Part shown: piece by piece, positions 17,470 through 26,534 of the stretch
How the letters are laid out: every line of letters begins with the position of its first letter
How positions within the stretch are numbered: the stretch's first letter is position 1
Source: Jiangella alkaliphila
Lineage (GTDB): Bacteria > Actinomycetota > Actinomycetes > Jiangellales > Jiangellaceae
DNA length: 64,000 bases
Direction of reading: 5' to 3'
Assembly (NCBI RefSeq): GCF_900105925.1
Contig: NZ_LT629791.1
Location: forward strand, 372,001 to 436,000
Position numbers and translations under genes: made by a program
The notes under the pieces: generated by a model
The model's input: only the letters and a program-made list of their open reading frames with translations
Database searches by the model: none
Told to the model about the DNA's origin: nothing

Positions 17470-18831
17470 CTACGGACGCCCCTGGTGGAACTCGCGGCGG
17501 CACTCCTTGAGGTCGACGGTCACGGTCTCACCGAGGTCGACGTCGACGGGGACGGTCTGCAGGACGGTGCCGTCGGGCCGTTCGCAGGTGAGGATCCACG
17601 GCTCCTCGTAGAACCCGGTCTGGAACCCGTGGATCCCGTCCTCTTGGTACGCCGGTATCGGCCGGTACGACGGGTTGACGGCCCACTCGAACTTCCCGTT
17701 GCGGCCGAGCGTGAGGTCGGACGTCAGCGTGGTGGTGAACGACGACGGCCGGGTGGCGCCGTCGGACTGGAGGTAGGGGCTGGTGTACATGTCGAACGCC
17801 TTGGTGATCCGCAGGACGGCGCCCTTCGGACCCTTGCCGTCGATGACGGCGTACTGGTCGGGGTCGGCGGCCGTCTCGAGCATCGTCAGCATCGCCTCGC
17901 GGTGCTGGTCGTACACGTCGAGCACCTGCGTCTGGTAGGTCCGCGCGACACCGGCGTCGGGACACGTCTCGGTTGTCAACGCGAGCCCGCGGGTCGCGTA
18001 GTACGCCCAGTCGATCGCCTCGCCGGTCGTCTCGTAGTCCTCGGCCGACGGCAGCGCGTCGTAACCGGGCCCGTAGATCGACGCGACCTCGGACGCGAGG
18101 GCGTGCAGCCGGCCGACGTCCTGGGCGGGGCCGGCGGCGAGCTGCAGCGGCGGGTACAGCACGACCTGGATGCAGGTGTGCTGGGTGTTGAACACGACCG
18201 CCTGGCGGGTCGACAGCAGCCACTCGATGTTGCGGGTCTCCGGCTCCGACCACGGCGCGGCGCCGCCGGTCGAGATCGGCAGCCAGCCCATGCCGTAGTT
18301 GCGGTTCATGTCGGTGTTGGTGTCGGTCTGCCGGCGCCCGCGCACGAACCCGTCGACGTTGACGATGGGCACGACGACCACGCGCGCGCTGTCGAGCAGC
18401 CGGGTGACCTCTCGGTCGCCGGCGGCGGCGCGCTGGACGAGGTCGATGGCGAACTCCATCGTCAGCTCGCCGCTCGGGAACTCGTTGCCATGGTGCATGC
18501 CGACGTCGACGAACACCGGCTTGCCGTCGTCGGCGGTGACGTTCGTGCTGATCTCGACCCCGCGGACGGTGCGCCCGGACGTCGTCGGGTAGGGCAGCGT
18601 GATCGGCTTGACCAGGTCGGGGTGGTCGGCGACCAGCTCCGCCATGTCGGCCTCGTAGTCGGCCAGCGTCCGGTACTCGGTGTTGCCGCTGGGCAGGCCG
18701 GCCGCGACCGACGGTGCCGGCTCGGCCACGCCGACGGCGGCGGGGACGGAGACCGCGGGCACGGCCAGGACGGCGGCCGCGGCCAGCATGACGGTGCGAC
18801 GACTCGAACGGGTTCGATCAGTACGCCTCAT
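17470..18831 (-). CDS. Secreted M14 zinc carboxypeptidase
   Basis: 453 aa with a Sec/Tat-like signal peptide (twin Arg in RSSRRTVMLAAAAV, cleavage near VGVAEPAPS). Zinc ligands His and Glu are in MHHGNEFPSGE and the third His in FNTQHTCIQ. The catalytic Glu is in LTTETCPDAG, and the substrate-carboxylate Arg/Asn-Arg is in DMNRNYGMGW. A C-terminal beta domain of about 100 residues follows. Family role: release of C-terminal amino acids or processing of peptidoglycan peptides outside the cell. It is divergent from the septum-formation gene across a gap rich in inverted repeats. Confidence 0.9.
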   Translation of the reverse strand: MRRTDRTRSSRRTVMLAAAAVLAVPAVSVPAAVGVAEPAPSVAAGLPSGNTEYRTLADYEADMAELVADHPDLVKPITLPYPTTSGRTVRGVEISTNVTADDGKPVFVDVGMHHGNEFPSGELTMEFAIDLVQRAAAGDREVTRLLDSARVVVVPIVNVDGFVRGRRQTDTNTDMNRNYGMGWLPISTGGAAPWSEPETRNIEWLLSTRQAVVFNTQHTCIQVVLYPPLQLAAGPAQDVGRLHALASEVASIYGPGYDALPSAEDYETTGEAIDWAYYATRGLALTTETCPDAGVARTYQTQVLDVYDQHREAMLTMLETAADPDQYAVIDGKGPKGAVLRITKAFDMYTSPYLQSDGATRPSSFTTTLTSDLTLGRNGKFEWAVNPSYRPIPAYQEDGIHGFQTGFYEEPWILTCERPDGTVLQTVPVDVDLGETVTVDLKECRREFHQGRP

Positions 18832-18903
18832 GAACGCGTTCCTCTCCGCAGAACCGAAGGGGGGCGGGACGGGCCGGTGAGGATCGGCCGACCCGGCGGG
18901 CTT

Positions 18904-18953
18904 CTTGCAATGAGCACCTCTGCGCACCGGTGCGTATGAGTGCTCATTGCAAG
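18904..18953. promoter_or_regulatory. Nested inverted repeat between divergent genes
   Basis: Outer arms CTTGCAATGAGCAC (18904-18917) and GTGCTCATTGCAAG (18940-18953) are perfect 14-bp complements. The loop contains a second perfect palindrome, CGCACCGGTGCG (18923-18934). It is 70-120 bp from both divergent starts, so it is a regulatory site or a structured leader rather than a terminator. Confidence 0.6.
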
Positions 18954-19008
18954 GCAGGCACCCGGCGAGGTTATCGCTTCGTGACCTTTCGCACGAGAGG
19001 TATGGCAT

Positions 19009-19021
19009 GTCACGTTGTGAC
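19009..19021. promoter_or_regulatory. GTCAC-N3-GTGAC palindrome upstream of the septum-formation gene
   Basis: GTCACGTTGTGAC is a perfect 5+3+5 inverted repeat 33 bp before the ATG at 19054. TACCGT at 19043-19048 is a possible -10 and would give a leaderless mRNA. Half-site and spacing differ from the canonical Crp site, so the regulator is open. Confidence 0.4.
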
Positions 19022-19053
19022 GGTTCAGTCCGGCCCCGGCGATACCGTTTTTT

Positions 19054-19848
19054 ATGTCCGATCCCGGCGCGCCGACACCCACGCCGCCACCCAACCCGTA
19101 CGCGAGCCCGCCGAACGGCTCGGCGGTCCCGCCCGGACCGGCGCAATACCCGGCCTACGGGCAGCCGCCGCACGGGCAGTATCCGCCGACGTACGGCCAG
19201 CACACCTGGCCTGCCGCGCCGCCACCGCGCAAGCCCGACACCAACGGGTTCGCGATCGCGGCATTCGTCTGCGGCCTACTGCCGCTCATCCCGCTGGCGA
19301 TCGTATTCGGCATCATCGCCCTCGGCCAGACCGCCGGACGGAGGCAGGACGGCCGCTGGTACGCCATCGTCGGGATAGTCGCCGCCAGCGTATGGACGGT
19401 CGCGCTGGTCCTCGGCGGTGCACCGACGCAGTTCCTCCAACCCGATCGCACGCCGTCGGACTGGTCGGTCCTCCAGGACGGCGAGTGCATCGACGGACTC
19501 GGCACGCTGCCGGAGGAGAACCCGTCACCCAGTGATCTCACGGTGGTGCCGTGCTCTGGTCCGCACGAGGGTGAGGTCTACGGCACGTTCGTGTTCGTCG
19601 CCGACGAGTTTCCAGGCGAGGCGTCGATGCGCCGTGAGTCGGACCACCGATGTCGCGAGCTGATGGGGAGTAGGCCGCCCGACACGGTCAGCGGGGCGAT
19701 CATCGGATATCTGTCTTTCTACCCGCTCCAGGGCTCCTGGCCGGAACAACGGACGGTCGCCTGCGTGGCCTACGACCCAGATGTGGTGAGGGTGCCGGGT
19801 GTCGCACACCCCCGGGCACCTGACGGAGCGGCTTGCAGTCTGGGTTAG
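19054..19848 (+). CDS. Pro-rich DUF4190 / septum-formation-domain membrane protein
   Basis: 264 aa. The first 65 residues are a low-complexity Pro/Tyr/Gly tail (PPPNPYASPPNGSAVPPG). A DUF4190-like pair of membrane helices follows (FAIAAFVCGLLPLIPLAIVF ... WYAIVGIVAASVWTVALVL). The extracytoplasmic C-terminus resembles the septum-formation domain, with its spaced cysteines (DGECIDGLG, VVPCSGPHEGEV, HRCRELMG, VACVAYD) probably forming two disulfides. Function is unknown; such proteins are common in actinobacteria. Its stop codon lies within the iron box of the next operon. Confidence 0.75.
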   Translation: MSDPGAPTPTPPPNPYASPPNGSAVPPGPAQYPAYGQPPHGQYPPTYGQHTWPAAPPPRKPDTNGFAIAAFVCGLLPLIPLAIVFGIIALGQTAGRRQDGRWYAIVGIVAASVWTVALVLGGAPTQFLQPDRTPSDWSVLQDGECIDGLGTLPEENPSPSDLTVVPCSGPHEGEVYGTFVFVADEFPGEASMRRESDHRCRELMGSRPPDTVSGAIIGYLSFYPLQGSWPEQRTVACVAYDPDVVRVPGVAHPRAPDGAACSLG

Positions 19849-19863
19849 GTTAGGCAAACCTAG
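19845..19863 (+). promoter_or_regulatory. Iron box (IdeR/DmdR1-type operator)
   Basis: TTAGGTTAGGCAAACCTAG matches 17 of 19 positions of the actinobacterial iron-box consensus (TTAGGTTAGGCTAACCTAA). It ends 37 nt before the first siderophore gene. With iron bound, an IdeR/DmdR1 repressor would cover it, so the operon should be induced by iron starvation. Confidence 0.9.
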
Positions 19864-19900
19864 TTGACTGCAGATCATTCCCTGTGAAAGGACCGCGTCC

Positions 19901-21295
19901 GTGGCGTACCACGAGGGTGTCAGGCTCGCCGAGCCGCCGGCAACCGGAACCGCTGAAACCGCCGACGACCTGCTCGAACGCCAACGCCTCCGAGAATCCT
20001 CGGCCCGCTCCTACCCGCGCCGCCTGCCGATCGCCCTGGTGTCCGCCACAGGCTCCACCGTCCGCGACCGCCAGGGCCGCGAGTACATCGACTGCCTGGC
20101 CGGCGCCGGCGCGCTGGCGCTCGGCCACCACCACCCGGTCGTCGTGCAGGCGCTGCACGACGTCCTCGACGAGGGTGCGCCGCTGTCCACGCTGGACCTG
20201 CCGACGCCGGTCCGGGACCGGTTCGTCGAGCAGTTGTTCGCCGTGCTGCCCGAGCCACTGCGCGACGGGCGCATCCTGTTCTGCGGGCCGACCGGCGCCG
20301 ACGCCGTCGAGGCCGCGGTGAAGCTGGCCCGCACCGCGACCGGCCGGTCCGGTCTGGTCGCGTTCGGCGGCGCCTACCACGGCATGACGCAGGGCACGCT
20401 CGCGCTGTCCGGCCGCAAGGCGGTCAAGGAGCCGCTGGGCACGCTCCTCCCCGACGTCCACCACCTGCCGTTCCCGACGGCGTTCCGGTCGCCGTTCGGC
20501 CTCGACGACGGCGCCGCGATGGCCGGGCGGCTGGTCGAGTGGGCGCTGACGGACGACCTCAGCGGCATCGCGACGCCGGCCGCGGTCATCGCCGAGCCGG
20601 TGCAGGGCGAGGGCGGCGTCCAGCCGATGCCCGCCGCGTTCGCCGCGACGGTGCGCCGTGCGACGCGCGCGGCCGGGACCGTCCTGATCGCCGACGAGGT
20701 CCAGACCGGCCTCGGCCGCACCGGCGACCTGTGGGCCGGCGAGGCGATCGGGCTGGACCCGGACGTGCTGGTGCTGTCGAAGGCGATCGGCGGCGGACTG
20801 CCGCTGGCGGTGATCGTCCACCGCGGCGAGCTGGACGGCTGGCAGCCCGGCTCGCATGCAGGCACGTTCCGCGGCCAGACGCTGGCGCTGGCGGCGGGCG
20901 CGGCAACGATCCGCGAGGTGGTCCGCGCCGGGCTGGCGGAGCGGGCTCGCGAGGCCGGCCGCCGTCTGACGGAGGGGCTGCTCGCGGTGGCCGCCGACGA
21001 CCCGCGGGTCGGGCACGTCCGCGGCCGTGGCCTGATGGTCGGCGCGGAACTGGTCGACCCGGGCGTGGTCGACGCCGACGGGGTCCCGGTGCCGGACGGC
21101 TGGCTGGCGGGTCGCGTTCAGAGGGCGATGCTCGAGCGCGGCGTCATCGTCGAGGTCGGCGGCAGCCACGACGCCGTCGTCCGGTTCCTGCCGCCGCTGG
21201 TCATCAGCGACGACGAGCTCGACCGCGTGGTCGACGCGTTCGGCGCGGCGCTGCGGGCCGTCCACGCGGAGGCCGACGAGGGGGGCGAGCGGTGA
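19901..21295 (+). CDS. rhbA: Diaminobutyrate-2-oxoglutarate aminotransferase (siderophore)
   Basis: 464 aa from GTG 19901 (GAAAGGA upstream). Class III PLP aminotransferase: cofactor-binding GPTGADAVEAAVKLA, the aspartate of IADEVQTGLGRTG and the Schiff-base lysine in LVLSKAIGGGLP. In the rhizobactin and acinetobacter pathways the enzyme converts aspartate semialdehyde to L-2,4-diaminobutyrate. It is first gene of the iron-regulated operon and overlaps the decarboxylase by 4 nt. The assignment to diaminobutyrate rather than ornithine rests on the neighbouring decarboxylase and operon order. Confidence 0.88.
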   Translation: MAYHEGVRLAEPPATGTAETADDLLERQRLRESSARSYPRRLPIALVSATGSTVRDRQGREYIDCLAGAGALALGHHHPVVVQALHDVLDEGAPLSTLDLPTPVRDRFVEQLFAVLPEPLRDGRILFCGPTGADAVEAAVKLARTATGRSGLVAFGGAYHGMTQGTLALSGRKAVKEPLGTLLPDVHHLPFPTAFRSPFGLDDGAAMAGRLVEWALTDDLSGIATPAAVIAEPVQGEGGVQPMPAAFAATVRRATRAAGTVLIADEVQTGLGRTGDLWAGEAIGLDPDVLVLSKAIGGGLPLAVIVHRGELDGWQPGSHAGTFRGQTLALAAGAATIREVVRAGLAERAREAGRRLTEGLLAVAADDPRVGHVRGRGLMVGAELVDPGVVDADGVPVPDGWLAGRVQRAMLERGVIVEVGGSHDAVVRFLPPLVISDDELDRVVDAFGAALRAVHAEADEGGER

Positions 21296-22752
21296 CCGGG
21301 CCGCTGTTCCTCGACGGCAGCCCCGCCGCGCACGACGCGCTACGGGCGGCCGTCGCCGAGGTGCTCACCGTCCTCGCCGCCACCGACGACCCCGGCGGCC
21401 GGGGCCCGTTCCCGTCCGCCGGCCCAGGCTGGCTGCGCGAGACGGCGGCGGCGATCGAGCCGCTGCCCGACGACGCGGAGCCGCTCGGGGAGGTGCTCGC
21501 CGACGTCGGCCGGACGGTGCTGGCGCACGGCGCGCGCGTCACCGACCCGTGGTGCGCCGCCCATCTGCACCCGCCGACGCTGCTGACGGCGGTCGCGGCC
21601 GAACTGGCGATCGCCGCTACGAACCAATCGATGGACTCCTACGACCAGGCGCCGATGGCGACGTACGTCGAGGACCGGCTGGTCGGTCGCCTGAACGATC
21701 TGATCGGGCTGCCGTCGACGGGGTCCGGCGTGCTGACGTCGGGCGGGACGGCGTCCAACCTGCTCGGGCTGCTGCTCGCCCGCGACCACGCCGCCGGTGG
21801 GGCCAACCTCAGCGGGCTGCCGGCCGGCGCGGGTCGCTGGCGCATCCTGGCGTCGGCCGGGGCGCACGTCAGCGTCCGGCAGGCCGCCGCCGTGCTGGGG
21901 CTGGGCCGCGACGCCGTCGTCGCCGTCACCACCGACGACGACGGCCGCATGGACGTCGCCGCCCTGGACCGGACGCTGGACCAGCTGGCGCAGACCGGCG
22001 GCGTGCCGATCGCCGTCGTCGGGACCGCCGGCACCACCGACACCGGCGCCGTCGACCCGCTGGCCGCGCTGGCCGACCGTGCGGCCGCCGCCGGGGCCTG
22101 GTTCCACGTCGACGCGGCCGTCGGGTCGGCGCTGGTGCTCAGCGACCGGCTGCGGCCGCTGGTCGCCGGGCTGGAGCGGGCCGACTCGATCACCGCCGAC
22201 CTGCACAAGCTGTGGTGGCAGCCCATCGGGGCCAGCGCGCTGCTGGTCCGCGACGGGGCGTCGTTGGGCAGCGTGCGCGAGCCGGCCGACTACCTCAACC
22301 GCAGCGAGGACGACGACGTGCTCAACCTCGTCGACCGGTCGCTGGACACGTCGCGCCGGTTCGACGCGCTGAAGATCCTGGTCTCGCTGCGGGCCACCGG
22401 CCGGCGCCGGCTGGCCGGGCTGGTCGAGCACCTGGTCGACCTCGCCGCGAAGGCCGGCGAGGCGGTGCGGCGGGTGCCGGGCCTCGAGCTGGTCGCGCCG
22501 CCGCAGACGGTCACGGTGCTGTTCCGCTGCCGCCCGGATGGCGTCGACGACGACCGGCTGGACGCGCTGAGCGTCGAGGTGCAGCGGCGGCTGCTGGCGT
22601 CGGGCCGGGCGGTCGTCGGCCGGACCCGGTACCGCGGCCGGGTCGCGCTGAAGCTCACCTTCACCAACCCGCTGACCAGCCACGACGACGTCGCCGCGCT
22701 GCTCGCGGCGGTGGCGGCCGAGGCGGCGGCCGGGCTGGGGGTGGCGGCATGA
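21292..22752 (+). CDS. rhbB: L-2,4-diaminobutyrate decarboxylase (siderophore)
   Basis: 486 aa from GTG 21292, overlapping the previous stop (GTGA). Group II PLP decarboxylase: LTSGGTASNLLGLLLARD, FHVDAAVGSALV and the PLP-lysine in DLHKLWWQPIGAS. Following a diaminobutyrate aminotransferase, the expected product is 1,3-diaminopropane, the backbone amine of schizokinen and rhizobactin 1021. Lysine or ornithine decarboxylation (as in DesA) is the alternative but fits the aminotransferase less well. The next start overlaps its stop by 4 nt. Confidence 0.87.
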   Translation: MTGPLFLDGSPAAHDALRAAVAEVLTVLAATDDPGGRGPFPSAGPGWLRETAAAIEPLPDDAEPLGEVLADVGRTVLAHGARVTDPWCAAHLHPPTLLTAVAAELAIAATNQSMDSYDQAPMATYVEDRLVGRLNDLIGLPSTGSGVLTSGGTASNLLGLLLARDHAAGGANLSGLPAGAGRWRILASAGAHVSVRQAAAVLGLGRDAVVAVTTDDDGRMDVAALDRTLDQLAQTGGVPIAVVGTAGTTDTGAVDPLAALADRAAAAGAWFHVDAAVGSALVLSDRLRPLVAGLERADSITADLHKLWWQPIGASALLVRDGASLGSVREPADYLNRSEDDDVLNLVDRSLDTSRRFDALKILVSLRATGRRRLAGLVEHLVDLAAKAGEAVRRVPGLELVAPPQTVTVLFRCRPDGVDDDRLDALSVEVQRRLLASGRAVVGRTRYRGRVALKLTFTNPLTSHDDVAALLAAVAAEAAAGLGVAA

Positions 22753-24530
22753 CAGAGCTGCTGGCGAAGACCGCGCCGTCGCCCACTCGAGCCGCCGACG
22801 ACGCGACGGCGCACGCGCTGCTGTCCTGCTGGCTGCGCGAGGTGCCGGGCTGGACACTGGAGTCGGCCGCCGGTGGCGCGCGGATCGTCATCCCGCTGCC
22901 GCACTGGAACGCCCGCCTCCTGATCGGCGTCCGGAGGGTGTCGGCGACCTACCGGCACCAGCTGGAGCTGCCGGCGCTGGTCCAGATCGCCGACGGCGAG
23001 CCGCGGCCGGTCGGGCTGGCGCAGTTGGCCGTGCTGCTGGCCGACGCGCTGCCTGGGACCGGGCTGCGGACGGAGCCACTGCTCGCCCGGGTCCTGGACA
23101 GCGCCGCGGCGGTGGCCGGCTACTTGGACGGCCGGGCCGGCGAGATCGACCGGCTGTGGTCCGCCGCTCCCCTGACCTTCCCCGAGACCGAGCAGGCGCT
23201 GCTGCTCGGCCATCTCGTCCACCCGACGCCGAAGAGCCGGGGCGAACTGGGCGCCGTCGAGCGGCAGCGGTTCTCCCCCGAGACCGGCGGCCGGTTCGCG
23301 CTGCGCTGGCTGGCCGTCGACCGCGAGCTGGTGCGGCACGGCAGCGCCCTGGACACGCCGGCGCCGGAGCTGGCCACGGCGCTGCTGCGCGACGATCCGG
23401 CCGTCGACCAGGCGGCGCTTCAGGCGACCCGCGAGGCCGTCGGCGGCGACCGGATCCTGCTGCCCGCGCACCCGTACGAGGCGGACCGGCTGGCCGCCGA
23501 CCCGCAGACGGCGGACCTGTTCGACACCGGCGCCGTCGTCGATCTCGGGGCGTGGGGCGCGCCGTTCCTGCCGACGACGTCGGTGCGGACGGTGTACCGG
23601 GCCGACGCGCCGTGGCAGCTGAAGTTCAGCCTGCACGTGCGCGTGACGAACTCGATGCGGGTGACGCTGCCGAAGGAGCTGGACCGCGCGGTGGAGTCGG
23701 CCGCGCTGGTGCGCACCGTCGTCGGCGCCCGAACGCGCGAGGCCGCGCCGCACTTCGTCCTCGTCCAGGACCCCGCCTACCTGACGCTGGCCCGCGACGG
23801 CGAGGTGCTGAACGGCTTCTCAGTCTTGCTGCGGGAGAACCGGTGGGGACCGGGCGGGCCGCGCGACGTCAGCGCGCTCACGACGCTCTGCCAGGACCAC
23901 CCGTACGGCGGCAGCAGCCGGCTGGCCGCGATCGTCGCGGCCATCAGCAGCCGCGAGCACCGCACCGAGGACGCCGTCGCCCGCGAGTGGTTCGGCCGGT
24001 TCTGCGACGTCGTCGTGCGCTCGCTGGTCCGGCTCTACCTCGACGTCGGGCTGTGCTTCGAGGCGCACCAGCAGAACACGCTGGTCGAGCTGGAGGACGG
24101 CTGGCCGGTGCGCGGCGTGTACCGCGACAGCCAGGGCTACTTCCACCGCGAGGCCGCCCACGGTCACCTCGTCGCCGTCGTGCCCGGGCTGGGCGAGGTC
24201 ACCGAGTCGATCTTCCCCGAGGAGCTGGCCGACGAACGGCTGAACTACTACCTGTTCGTCAACCTCACGCTCGGCGTGATCAACGCGCTCGGCCCGTCCG
24301 TCGACGAGTCCGTCCTTCTCGGCGACCTGCGAAGGGTGCTGACGGAGGAACGCTCGCGCGGCGGGCGGTACCCGGCGACGCTGCTGGACCGGCTGCTCGA
24401 CGACGACCGCTGGCCGTGCAAGGCGAACCTGCTGACCCGCGCGCACGACATGGACGAGCTGGTCGGCGACATCTCGACGCAGTCGGTGTACGTGACGCTG
24501 CCGAACCCGCTGCAGGGGGTGGGCACATGA
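22749..24530 (+). CDS. rhbC: IucA/IucC-type NIS siderophore synthetase (first)
   Basis: 593 aa. NRPS-independent siderophore synthetase with the ATP-binding signature HPTPKSRGELG, substrate-side SLHVRVTNSMRVTLPKE and the C-terminal catalytic motif FEAHQQNTLVEL. By analogy with IucA and RhbC it adenylates a carboxylate of citrate and condenses it with the hydroxamate amine. It overlaps both neighbours by 4 nt. Two synthetases in one operon imply two successive amide bonds on citrate. Confidence 0.92.
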   Translation: MTELLAKTAPSPTRAADDATAHALLSCWLREVPGWTLESAAGGARIVIPLPHWNARLLIGVRRVSATYRHQLELPALVQIADGEPRPVGLAQLAVLLADALPGTGLRTEPLLARVLDSAAAVAGYLDGRAGEIDRLWSAAPLTFPETEQALLLGHLVHPTPKSRGELGAVERQRFSPETGGRFALRWLAVDRELVRHGSALDTPAPELATALLRDDPAVDQAALQATREAVGGDRILLPAHPYEADRLAADPQTADLFDTGAVVDLGAWGAPFLPTTSVRTVYRADAPWQLKFSLHVRVTNSMRVTLPKELDRAVESAALVRTVVGARTREAAPHFVLVQDPAYLTLARDGEVLNGFSVLLRENRWGPGGPRDVSALTTLCQDHPYGGSSRLAAIVAAISSREHRTEDAVAREWFGRFCDVVVRSLVRLYLDVGLCFEAHQQNTLVELEDGWPVRGVYRDSQGYFHREAAHGHLVAVVPGLGEVTESIFPEELADERLNYYLFVNLTLGVINALGPSVDESVLLGDLRRVLTEERSRGGRYPATLLDRLLDDDRWPCKANLLTRAHDMDELVGDISTQSVYVTLPNPLQGVGT

Positions 24531-25219
24531 CGTGGTCCGTCACGCTGCCGGGCGCGACGGAGGAGCTGACGTTCGCGCCGGTCCGGGCCGAGGACGACGC
24601 CGAGCTGGTGCACGACTGGATGAACCGGTCGCACGTCGTCCCGTGGTGGCAGCTCGGTGTGTCGCTGGACGAGATCCACGACTACCTGGCCGGGCTGACG
24701 CACCTGCGGCCCTGGCTGGTGTCGGCGCACGGCACCCCGTTCGGCTACGTCGAGACCTACGCCGTCGCCGAGGACGCGCTGGCCGGGTACTACCCGGCGC
24801 ACCCCGACGACCATGGGTTCCACCTGCTGGTCGGGCCGCTGTCGATGCTCGGAACCGGGGTGCCGCGGCTCATGGGCCGGGCGGTGCTGGCCTGGCTGCT
24901 CAACCGCGGCGGCCGCGCCGTCTGCGAGCCTGACGTGCGCAACGGGCGCATGCTCGCCTACTGCGACCGGCTCGGGCTGACGTCGCTGGGCGAGGTGGAC
25001 CTGCCGGAGAAGCGGGCAGCCGTGCTGGCCTGCGAGCGGGCGACGTTCGACGCGCGCTGGCCAGGCGACCGCGCCGCGGTCGCGGGAGCCGGGGTGCTCA
25101 CCGGGGAGGATCATGCGGCACCGACGGCGACGCGGGGCCGGAGGTCCCGCCGAGCCGTCGGTCGAGACCGCGAGCCGGATGGAGCGAGGGAGGCATCGCC
25201 GCATGAGCCGACCGGCTGA
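24527..25219 (+). CDS. rhbD: GNAT acyltransferase for hydroxamate formation, with repeat-derived tail
   Basis: 230 aa. IucB/AlcB/RhbD-type acetyltransferase: WMNRSHVVPWWQLG, GYVETYAVAEDALAGYY and the acyl-CoA region GTGVPRLMGRAVLAWLL ... CEPDVRNGRML. It transfers acetyl (or another acyl group) to the hydroxylated amine. The last ~35 residues (GRRSRRAVGRDREPDG) are basic, disordered and encoded by a copy of the dispersed repeat at 25104-25188, not by the domain itself. The ORF runs 17 nt into the monooxygenase gene. Confidence 0.87.
   Translation: MTWSVTLPGATEELTFAPVRAEDDAELVHDWMNRSHVVPWWQLGVSLDEIHDYLAGLTHLRPWLVSAHGTPFGYVETYAVAEDALAGYYPAHPDDHGFHLLVGPLSMLGTGVPRLMGRAVLAWLLNRGGRAVCEPDVRNGRMLAYCDRLGLTSLGEVDLPEKRAAVLACERATFDARWPGDRAAVAGAGVLTGEDHAAPTATRGRRSRRAVGRDREPDGAREASPHEPTG
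25104..25188 (+). repeat. Dispersed ~85-bp repeat, copy 1, inside the acetyltransferase 3' end
   Basis: GGTCGAGACCGCGAGCCGG and the flanking GGGGCCGGAGGTCCCGC match the tandem copies at 31749-31985 in inverted orientation, roughly 80% identical over about 65 bp by eye. Here it supplies the last codons of the acetyltransferase and the leader of the monooxygenase gene. Confidence 0.75.
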
Positions 25220-26534
25220 TGTCACTGGTGAGTACGACGTCGTCGGCGTCGGCCTGGGGCCGTTCAACCTGGGGCTGGCCGCGCTGCTGGACCCGGTGCC
25301 CGACGTGAACGCGGCGTTCTTCGAGGCGGCGCCGCGGTTCGCCTGGCACCCCGGGCTGATGCTGCCCGGCACGACGCTGCAGGTGCCGTTCCTGGCCGAC
25401 CTCGTGACGCTGGCCGACCCGACCAGCCGCTGGTCGTTCCTCAACTACCTGCACGAGCGCGGCCGGCTGTACCGGTTCTACTTCTACGAGCGGTTCCACG
25501 TGCCGCGGGCGGAGTTCGACGCGTACGCACGCTGGGTCGCGGAGTCGCTGCCGTCCTGCCGGTTCGGCGCGCGCGTGACGTCGGTGTCGCCGGCCGGCGA
25601 CGGGTGGCGCGTCGTCGTCGAGACGGCGGACGGCGGCGTCGAGGAGCACACCGCGCGCTCGGTGGTGTTCGGCGTCGGCACCCGGCCGCACGTGCCCGCC
25701 GTCGCCCGCGACGTGCTGGGCGCGGACGTGTTCCACACCGAGGACTACCTCACCTACCGGGAGAAGGCGGTGACCGCGTCCGCCGTCACCGTCGTCGGGT
25801 CCGGGCAGAGCGCCGGCGAGGTGGTCGCCGACCTGCTGGAGGCCGGGCTGCCCGGCGGGCTGACGGTGGACTGGTTCACGCGGTCGCGCGGGTTCCTGCC
25901 GATGGAGTACTCCAAGCTCGGGCTGGAGCACTTCACGCCCGAGTACACGGCCTACTTCCACGGGCTGCCGGGGCCGACTCGCGACGAGATCCGGGCCGGC
26001 CAGGACCTGCTCTACAAGGGCCTGTCGGCCGAGACCAGCGAGCGCATCTACGACCTGCTGTACGAGGCGACGGTGGACCGCGCCGACCCACCGGTGGTGT
26101 ACGCGGGCGGCTGCGAGCTGCGCGCCATCGAGCCGTCGCCGGTGCCCGGACGGCGGTGGCGGCTCACCTGGCGCCAGCGCGACCAGGACCGCACGTTCAC
26201 CCGCGACACCGACGTCGTCGTGCTCGGGACCGGGCACGAGCCGTCCCCGCTTCCCCTGCCTGACGGGGTGGTGGCGGCCGACGCGCTCGGGCGGCCCGAG
26301 GTCGCGCTGGACTACCGGCTGGCGCTGGCGTCGGGCACGCCGTCGACGCTGTTCGCGCAGAACGCCGAGCTGCACACGCACGGCGTCGGCGCACCGGACC
26401 TCGGGCTCGGCGCGCACCGCAACTCCGTCATCGTCAACGCGCTCGCCGGCCGCGAGATCTACCCCGTCCGCGACCGCACCGTCTACCAGAGCTTCGGCGT
26501 CCCCGAGGAGGTCCGCCCCGATGACCGCACCTGA
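25203..26534 (+). CDS. rhbE: Amine N-monooxygenase (lysine/ornithine N-hydroxylase family)
   Basis: 443 aa from ATG 25203. FAD-binding GVGLGPFNLGLAALL (the x-N-L variant of this family), NADPH-binding VTVVGSGQSAGEVV and the late VVVLGTGHEPSPLPL are all present. It hydroxylates the free amine of 1,3-diaminopropane (or its analogue) before acylation. It overlaps the acetyltransferase ORF by 17 nt and the next synthetase by 14 nt. Confidence 0.92.
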   Translation: MSRPADVTGEYDVVGVGLGPFNLGLAALLDPVPDVNAAFFEAAPRFAWHPGLMLPGTTLQVPFLADLVTLADPTSRWSFLNYLHERGRLYRFYFYERFHVPRAEFDAYARWVAESLPSCRFGARVTSVSPAGDGWRVVVETADGGVEEHTARSVVFGVGTRPHVPAVARDVLGADVFHTEDYLTYREKAVTASAVTVVGSGQSAGEVVADLLEAGLPGGLTVDWFTRSRGFLPMEYSKLGLEHFTPEYTAYFHGLPGPTRDEIRAGQDLLYKGLSAETSERIYDLLYEATVDRADPPVVYAGGCELRAIEPSPVPGRRWRLTWRQRDQDRTFTRDTDVVVLGTGHEPSPLPLPDGVVAADALGRPEVALDYRLALASGTPSTLFAQNAELHTHGVGAPDLGLGAHRNSVIVNALAGREIYPVRDRTVYQSFGVPEEVRPDDRT

